This document shows, in pieces, positions 5,978-10,096 of a DNA stretch of 10,096 nt (positions within the stretch are counted from its first letter, which is position 1; each line of letters begins with the position of its first letter). The stretch is from an uncultured Planctomycetaceae bacterium (lineage in GTDB: Bacteria > Planctomycetota > Planctomycetia > Pirellulales > Pirellulaceae). Location: positions 1 through 10,096 of the forward strand of contig CALBTA010000679.1 in assembly GCA_937967755.1 (NCBI GenBank), read 5' to 3'. The notes beneath the pieces were generated by a model. That model worked only from the letters and a program-made list of their open reading frames with translations, did no database searches and was not told the DNA's origin. The position numbers and the translations under genes are program-made.

Positions 5978-7390
5978 ATGCTTTCGATTGCTGACCGCCG
6001 GCCGGCCCATACTTGCCAAGGGTATACGCGGCGAGAGATTCTGCGCGTTGGTTCGTTGGCGATGGGCGGGTTGGCTTTGCCGCAACTGCTGGCTGGCGAG
6101 GCGGCGGCGAAGACCTTTGGCGAACATGTGACCGGCCGCAGCGTGGTGCTGTTGTTCTTGCACGGCGGGCCGCCGCATATCGAACTGTTCGATCCGAAGA
6201 TGACCGCGCCGAGTGAAATCCATAGCATCACCGGCGAAGTGAAGACAAAGATTTCCGGCGTGACGTTTGGGGCGACGTTTCCCAAGCTGGCCGCGATGAC
6301 CGACAAGTTTTCGATCGTGCGGTCGTATCAGTCGCGCAACGCGGGGCATACCTATAACATGGTCGCCAGCGGAAGAAACGCATTGAAGGCGGCGACCGGC
6401 TCGCTTTACACGCGCGTCGTCGGGGCGAACCACCCCACGACCGGCATGCCGCTGAATGTTCACGTCAAGCCCGAAGCGGTTGACCCCGAGTTGAAGCTGG
6501 GCAGCAATTTCGAAACCAAGGATCTGCCGACCGTTGTTTCGCCAGGCGAATTGGGCGCGGCCTGCGGGGCGTTCGATCCCAGCGGCGGCGGGGCGCTGCA
6601 AGAGAACATGGAACTGCGGCTGGCGCCGGACCAGCTTGAAGATCGCCGCAGCCTGCTGGACGGGCTTGACCGCATCAAGCGGAAGGTCGATGCCGCCGGG
6701 TCGATCGACGGCGCCGACCGGTTCCAACAACAGGCGTTCGATGTCATCACGCGCGGCGTCGCCGATGCGTTCGACCTTTCCAAGGAAGACCCCAAAACGG
6801 TCGCCAGGTACGATACGTCGCACATTTTCAAGCAGGAAGATTTGCAGCGCTATTACGACATGAAGCGCGTCAGTAATTTACTGGGCAAACAAATGTTGAT
6901 GGCCCGGCGGCTGGTCGAGGCGGGGGCGCGGTACATCACCGTCAGCGATTGCGGGTGGGACTACCACGCCAACAACAACAGCCCCAAGGGCATGACTGGG
7001 ATTTGGCCGATGGGGCATCAAGTCGATCACGCGGTCAGCGCGTTCATCGAGGACATTCACCAGCGCGGCTTATCGGACAAAGTCCTGCTGGTGGTGACGG
7101 GTGAAATGGGGCGCTCGCCGCGGATCAACAACGGCGGCGGCCGCGATCATTACGGAGAATTGACTTCGCTATTGGTTTCCGGCGGCGGATTGAACATGGG
7201 GCAAGTGATCGGGCAATCGGACGCCACCGCCAGCCGGCCCGCGACGACGCCCTATGGCCCGGAAGATTTAATGGCCACCGTGCTGCACACGTTGTTCGAC
7301 ATCGGCCAGCTTCGCATCGCCCGGGGCGTTCCGCAGGAAGTCGTCGCCGCGGCGACCAGGCATGAACCGATTCCGGCGTTGATGTCGTAG
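5978..7390 (+). CDS. DUF1501 family protein, Tat-exported
   Basis: A 470-residue protein of the DUF1501 family, related to the alkaline phosphatase/sulfatase fold and expanded in planctomycetes; the biochemical role is not established. TRREIL (17-22) followed by a hydrophobic stretch (VGSLAMGGLALPQLLAG) is a twin-arginine signal, so the protein should cross the membrane folded. Family motifs are FLHGGPPHIELFDPK (60-74), GWDYHAN (326-332) and the metal-site-like TGEMGRSPRIN ending in GRDHYG (374-393). Length is typical. ATG at 5978 is preferred over an in-frame TTG at 5933 because GAGGA lies 8 nt upstream and it puts the Tat motif in the usual place. DUF1501 genes often follow a DUF1549/DUF1553 cytochrome-like gene; here none is adjacent, so it appears to be a single-gene unit. 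It converges with the UbiA gene with 14 nt between stops. Confidence 0.92.
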   Translation: MLSIADRRPAHTCQGYTRREILRVGSLAMGGLALPQLLAGEAAAKTFGEHVTGRSVVLLFLHGGPPHIELFDPKMTAPSEIHSITGEVKTKISGVTFGATFPKLAAMTDKFSIVRSYQSRNAGHTYNMVASGRNALKAATGSLYTRVVGANHPTTGMPLNVHVKPEAVDPELKLGSNFETKDLPTVVSPGELGAACGAFDPSGGGALQENMELRLAPDQLEDRRSLLDGLDRIKRKVDAAGSIDGADRFQQQAFDVITRGVADAFDLSKEDPKTVARYDTSHIFKQEDLQRYYDMKRVSNLLGKQMLMARRLVEAGARYITVSDCGWDYHANNNSPKGMTGIWPMGHQVDHAVSAFIEDIHQRGLSDKVLLVVTGEMGRSPRINNGGGRDHYGELTSLLVSGGGLNMGQVIGQSDATASRPATTPYGPEDLMATVLHTLFDIGQLRIARGVPQEVVAAATRHEPIPALMS

Positions 7391-7404
7391 AGGCGCTTAT
7401 ATTG

Positions 7405-8367
7405 CTACGTCGAATACACCCACTGCCCCAGCAGCAACGTTGGCAGCAGCAGGGCCAGTACGCCGATGGCGAAGTAGGGGCCGACGATCATGCAGATTGC
7501 TGCGTCGATGACGATCAACGAAGTGATCGCCGTCTTCACCGACATCTGAACGCGCTTCGGCCGGGGGTCGTACACGGCCATCGCGGCGCTGCGGAAGATG
7601 GTGAAACTGAGCAGCAAGATCAACAGTTGCCACATCAACGGGTTCAGGCCGTTGAAATGTTTGATCGGTAGATCAGGCAGTTGCGGGTACAAGCCGATCA
7701 TCACCAGCCCGGCGACCATCACCGCCAACCCGCCAGCCAGTTGCCCGCGATTGCTTTCTTTCGCTTCGGTGCGGGCGAACCAGGTGACGCCGGAGATGTA
7801 GACGCCGACTCCGCCCGCGATGAGCAACTGCCCGTACTCGTAGCGCAACAGCCAGACCGGTCCGCCGCTGGCGACGTATCCGGCGGCACTCATGCCCAGC
7901 AGAATGTTGAAAAAGCGGCACGCGCCCATGAAGATCGGGCCGACGGGTGTGCGTTTCATCACCGCGTCGTAGGCCACGATGCAAGCGGCCAGAATCGTCG
8001 CGACCACGCCAGGCCGCCAGGGTGAAGCCGCCCCTTGTTCGCCGCCGGTAAGAAAGCCAGCCAGCCAGGCGAGAACCACTCCCACCGCCAGCATCCCCCA
8101 CCCGAGAGCCGCCGCTTGCGACCGGGAAATGCTGCCCGAAGGAATCGGCCGCTGCGGGCGTTCCTTCGTGTCTTGCTCCACGTCGAACACGTCGTTCAAC
8201 ACCATGCCGGCCATATACATCAGCGACGAGGCAACCAACAGGCAGGCAAAAGTCAACGACGGCGAAAGCGAAGCACTGACAAACACAAACCCGGCTATGA
8301 TATCCGCCATCGCCGTGAAGACGTTGGGGATGCGGAAGAGTTGGAGGTAGGGGAGGAGTTTCTTCAT
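7405..8367 (-). CDS. UbiA family prenyltransferase, EboC-like
   Basis: A 320-residue integral membrane protein with about eight or nine hydrophobic segments, the normal size for UbiA enzymes. These transfer a prenyl chain to an acceptor at the membrane. The first Asp-rich motif is N58-D-V-F-D62-V-E-Q-D66, followed by ERPQRPIPSG (69-78). The second catalytic region is YDAVMK (133-138) with RFFNILLG (151-158). The opening YLQLFRIPNVFTAMADIIAGF and the ERPxRPIPSG block remind me of EboC of ebo metabolite-trafficking clusters and planctomycete relatives; the acceptor is unknown. ATG at 8367 gives the family-like start MKKLLPYLQL. A GTG at 8388 would add seven residues and abuts the repeat tract; neither start has a strong ribosome site. 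The TIM-barrel gene lies upstream on the same strand with 146 nt of repeats between, so co-transcription is possible but not shown. Confidence 0.9.
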   Translation of the reverse strand: MKKLLPYLQLFRIPNVFTAMADIIAGFVFVSASLSPSLTFACLLVASSLMYMAGMVLNDVFDVEQDTKERPQRPIPSGSISRSQAAALGWGMLAVGVVLAWLAGFLTGGEQGAASPWRPGVVATILAACIVAYDAVMKRTPVGPIFMGACRFFNILLGMSAAGYVASGGPVWLLRYEYGQLLIAGGVGVYISGVTWFARTEAKESNRGQLAGGLAVMVAGLVMIGLYPQLPDLPIKHFNGLNPLMWQLLILLLSFTIFRSAAMAVYDPRPKRVQMSVKTAITSLIVIDAAICMIVGPYFAIGVLALLLPTLLLGQWVYST

Positions 8368-8393
8368 CGGTGCTTGCCGCTTTTCCACTCGGT

Positions 8394-8505
8394 CCCACGC
8401 TCTGCGTGGGGCCGCACTATTTGGCCGCTCTGCGGTCGGCGGCTTGTTCCAACTTCCTTGACGCAGAGCGTCGGACGCCCCGTTCCCACGCAGAGCGTGG
8501 GAACG
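8394..8505. repeat. Palindrome cluster (REPIN-like), CCCACGC-TCT-GCGTGGG family
   Basis: Four hairpins, all with a TCT or AGA triloop, fill this gene gap: CCCACGC-TCT-GCGTGGG (8394-8410), CCGC-TCT-GCGG (8425-8435), GACGC-AGA-GCGTC (8460-8472) and an 11-bp stem CGTTCCCACGC/GCGTGGGAACG (8481-8505). The outer two are inverted copies of the same palindrome, with TCT at one end and AGA at the other. Similar CCCACGCTCTGCGTGGG palindromes are, from memory, common in planctomycete intergenic DNA. No T-tract follows, so termination is not implied, though RNA read through here would fold strongly. Confidence 0.75.
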
Positions 8506-8513
8506 AGCAGGTG

Positions 8514-9374
8514 CTACTCTACTTCGATTCCCAAATCTCCCATCACTTTCGTCAGATACTCGCGGGCCTGGCGGGCGGCGGCGTCGGGGTTGTCGATGTA
8601 GGGGTAGAGTTCGACCGTGATCCAGCCGTCGTAGCCGGTCTTTTGGATTTCGGCCAGCGTGGCGGAAAAGTCGATCGCCCCGTGGCCAGGAATCAGATGT
8701 TCATGCACCCGGCTGACGGCGATGTCTTCGAAGTGGTAGTGCTTGGTGTGCGGGGCCATCTCGGCGATCCAGTCTTGTGGGTCCTCGCCGACGCAATACG
8801 CATGCCCAATGTCGAAATTCAACCCGACCAGCGGAGAGTTGATTCGCTCCATGAACTTCAGGTACTCGCCGAACTTCTCGATCAACAGTTCCGGCTCCGG
8901 CTCGATTAGCAGCGGCATGTCGATCTGTTCAGCCACCTCGACGCAGGGCATCAACTCTTCGTAAAAAATGTCGGCCCCTTGCGTCCACGTTTGGCCTTCC
9001 TGTAACTGCCCGCCCGGTTCGGTGGTGATGTGCGGGGCACCGATTTCTTTCGCCAATTGCAGCGAGCGCTTCGTGTGCTCCCGCCGGATCGCCCGGTAGT
9101 GCGGGTCGGGGTCCGTCCAACCGGGGTGCCAGTAGGGCTGACGCGGATCGGCGACCGCGTTCATCATGAAGGCGTTGACGTTCGAGATCGTCAAGCCGTG
9201 CTCGGCCAGCGCGTCGCGGATCGATTGCTTCCGCTCTTCCAACAGCCCCGCCGGCCAGGCATGCGGCACGTCGGCCAACACTTCAATGCCGGTATAGCCG
9301 AGGTCAGCGATCTTGCGGATCGTGTCCTCGATCGAGAAATGCATGTAAGCGTTGGAGGAGAATGCAAGCTTCAT
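8514..9374 (-). CDS. Sugar phosphate isomerase/epimerase-like TIM-barrel protein
   Basis: A 286-residue protein of the xylose isomerase-like TIM-barrel family, which binds a divalent metal and interconverts or epimerises sugars and sugar-like acids. The first strand is MKLAFSSNAYMHFS; IADLGYTGIEVLAD (22-35) is the second beta/alpha unit. Likely metal ligands and acid/base residues are Glu158 (LLIEPEPE), Asp188 and His191 (NFDIGHAYC), His212/His214 (KHYHFED) and Glu255 (WITVELYP). HLIPGHGAIDF (226-236) is also typical. No signal peptide, so cytoplasmic. The actual substrate cannot be assigned. ATG at 9374 is preferred over GTG at 9389: it gives the family-like N-terminus, while the GTG lies inside a palindromic repeat. 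The ribosome site is poor, the nearest GGAG being about 16 nt from the start. Its neighbour is the EboC-like prenyltransferase, and EboE proteins are of this fold, but they are usually longer, so it is not named eboE. Confidence 0.88.
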   Translation of the reverse strand: MKLAFSSNAYMHFSIEDTIRKIADLGYTGIEVLADVPHAWPAGLLEERKQSIRDALAEHGLTISNVNAFMMNAVADPRQPYWHPGWTDPDPHYRAIRREHTKRSLQLAKEIGAPHITTEPGGQLQEGQTWTQGADIFYEELMPCVEVAEQIDMPLLIEPEPELLIEKFGEYLKFMERINSPLVGLNFDIGHAYCVGEDPQDWIAEMAPHTKHYHFEDIAVSRVHEHLIPGHGAIDFSATLAEIQKTGYDGWITVELYPYIDNPDAAARQAREYLTKVMGDLGIEVE

Positions 9375-9378
9375 GATG

Positions 9379-9462
9379 GTAGCAGGCACACTCCGTGTGC
9401 CGTAGCGTGTTGGGTTGGTGGATGTGCGATGCGGCGGACGGCAGACGGAGTCTGCCTGCTAC
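9379..9462. repeat. Palindrome doublet (REPIN-like) abutting the TIM-barrel gene start
   Basis: The arms GTAGCAGGC-nn-ACTCCG at 9379-9395 (plus) and 9446-9462 (minus) are inverted copies, 15 of 17 identical. Each starts its own hairpin: GGCACAC-TCC-GTGTGCC (9385-9401) and GGCAGAC-GGA-GTCTGCC (9440-9456). The two mismatches between copies change both strands of each stem together, keeping the pairing. The unit ends 4 nt before the ATG at 9374 and so forms the 5' untranslated region of that gene. Confidence 0.75.
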
Positions 9463-9473
9463 TTTACACTCCA

Positions 9474-9499
9474 CATTCCGCATTCCGCAATCCGCAATC
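9474..9499. repeat. Short tandem heptamer array overlapping a stop codon
   Basis: The plus strand reads CATTCCG, CATTCCG, CAATCCG, then CAATC: nearly four copies of a 7-nt unit. It overlaps the TGA stop of the ABC permease (9498-9500), so the array begins where that coding sequence ends. Confidence 0.65.
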
Positions 9500-10096
9500 A
9501 ACTACTCGCGCTGCGATATTGAACGAGCGCCTGGGCGAAAATCCATCGCGACCCCAGCAAGCTGACGACCGTGGCCAGCAACGCGAAGCCGGCGAGCCAG
9601 GGTTGAAGTTCGGGCCGGGCGATTACCCGGGCGGGAACGTTGACGACCACCAGCACCGGCACGATGAACAGGAAGAACGTCCACAAGATGTTCCCCAACA
9701 TGTTGGCCCGATAGATTTCCATCGGGTAGCGCGAGAAGTTCGTGATGTAAAACCAGAAATCGTACAGCGATTGATTGCGGCCCAGCCAGATGCTGGTCGC
9801 GGCCAGCGAAATCATCAGGCTGTACATGATCGCCAGCCCGCAGAACAGATAGAACAGGTACGCCAGAAACATCCAAGGTTGCAGCGTCAAGGGATTGGTT
9901 GAATCGCTGGTCAGTTGAGTCAAGCTGACGACAAGCAACACTACACCCACAACAAAATTCGCCATGCCGGACCAGTTGACCCGTTGCAGCGTGACCATGA
10001 ACTGCACGTCAGCCGGCTTCAGCAATAGAAAATCAAGCCCGCCGGTGCGGATCAGCTCGCTGAAGTTCGCCGCCCCCGGCATAAAGAAAGTTTGCA
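9498..10096 (-). CDS. ABC-2 family transporter permease, N-terminus beyond window (partial)
   Basis: The C-terminal 199 or so residues of an integral membrane permease; roughly 70 residues seem to be missing if the family length of about 265 applies. The frame stays open past the ATG at 10082 to the edge (preceding residues Gln-Thr-Phe-Phe), so that Met is probably internal. FSELIRTGGLDFLLLKPADVQF is the hallmark block of the ABC-2 family PF06182/COG3694: an inner-membrane subunit in which Leu-Asp-x-x-Leu-x-Lys-Pro precedes a membrane helix. Hydrophobic segments follow at about MANFVVGVVLLVV, LAYLFYLFCGLAIMYSLMI, ILWTFFLFIVPVLVVV and WLAGFALLATVVSLL. The end, ALVQYRSASS, matches how these proteins usually finish. 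Partners (ATPase, second permease) would lie beyond the right edge. The substrate is unknown. The 123-nt repeat-filled gap to the TIM-barrel gene gives no support for one operon. Confidence 0.87.
   Translation of the reverse strand, partial: QTFFMPGAANFSELIRTGGLDFLLLKPADVQFMVTLQRVNWSGMANFVVGVVLLVVSLTQLTSDSTNPLTLQPWMFLAYLFYLFCGLAIMYSLMISLAATSIWLGRNQSLYDFWFYITNFSRYPMEIYRANMLGNILWTFFLFIVPVLVVVNVPARVIARPELQPWLAGFALLATVVSLLGSRWIFAQALVQYRSASS

Noticed and set aside
5939..6823. Minus-strand open frame of 294 codons
   Set aside because: Antisense to the DUF1501 gene, which has Tat and family motifs; the Arg/His/Gln-rich translation is typical of a shadow.
9375..9389. GTG at 9389 as the start of the TIM-barrel gene
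   Set aside because: It lies inside the palindrome arm and adds five residues (MPATI) before the usual family start MKLAFS.
9030..9902. Plus-strand open frame of 290 codons
   Set aside because: Spans antisense parts of both the TIM-barrel gene and the ABC permease and crosses the repeat tract between them.

Overview
The window looks like part of a planctomycete chromosome, most likely Pirellulales-like; this is an inference from gene content, not a database result. The indicators are a secreted sulfatase, a Tat-exported DUF1501 protein, a UbiA prenyltransferase next to a TIM-barrel sugar phosphate isomerase/epimerase-like gene, moderately high GC, and intergenic spaces full of short palindromic repeats. 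No tRNA, rRNA, CRISPR array, integrase or transposase gene was recognised.

Layout. 1-641 (-): the 5' part of an unrecognised secreted protein with Pro/Glu-rich linkers, running off the left edge. It is preceded by a leader holding a candidate promoter and, unusually, an intrinsic-terminator-like hairpin just ahead of the ribosome binding site. 896-3826 (-): a 976-residue exported protein that joins a formylglycine-type sulfatase to a PhoD-like metallophosphatase in one reading frame, starting at TTG. 3827-4149: divergent intergenic region with a palindrome doublet. 4150-4770 (+): a small membrane protein with a DUF4190-like N-terminal half. 4771-5977: about 1.2 kb without a convincing gene. 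It holds a roughly 400-bp unit bounded by inverted repeats and packed with triloop hairpins, a near-consensus promoter overlapped by a perfect inverted repeat and followed by no clear gene, a second palindrome doublet, and a promoter for the next gene. 5978-7390 (+): the DUF1501 protein. It converges with the last block on the minus strand: UbiA prenyltransferase (7405-8367), TIM-barrel isomerase/epimerase-like protein (8514-9374) and the C-terminal part of an ABC-2 type permease (9498 to the right edge).

How the genes may work together. The sulfatase/phosphatase fusion fits removal of sulfate, and perhaps phosphate, esters outside the cytoplasm, as expected in sulfatase-rich planctomycetes. 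The UbiA and TIM-barrel genes lie in the same orientation and resemble two components, EboC and EboE, of the ebo metabolite-trafficking clusters; the other ebo genes are not in view. The permease may belong to a separate transcription unit.

The strongest non-coding theme is that four intergenic spaces each carry a different inverted pair of hairpins, an architecture like REPINs. Two of these repeat tracts touch gene ends: one stops 4 nt before a start codon, and a heptamer array overlaps a stop codon.
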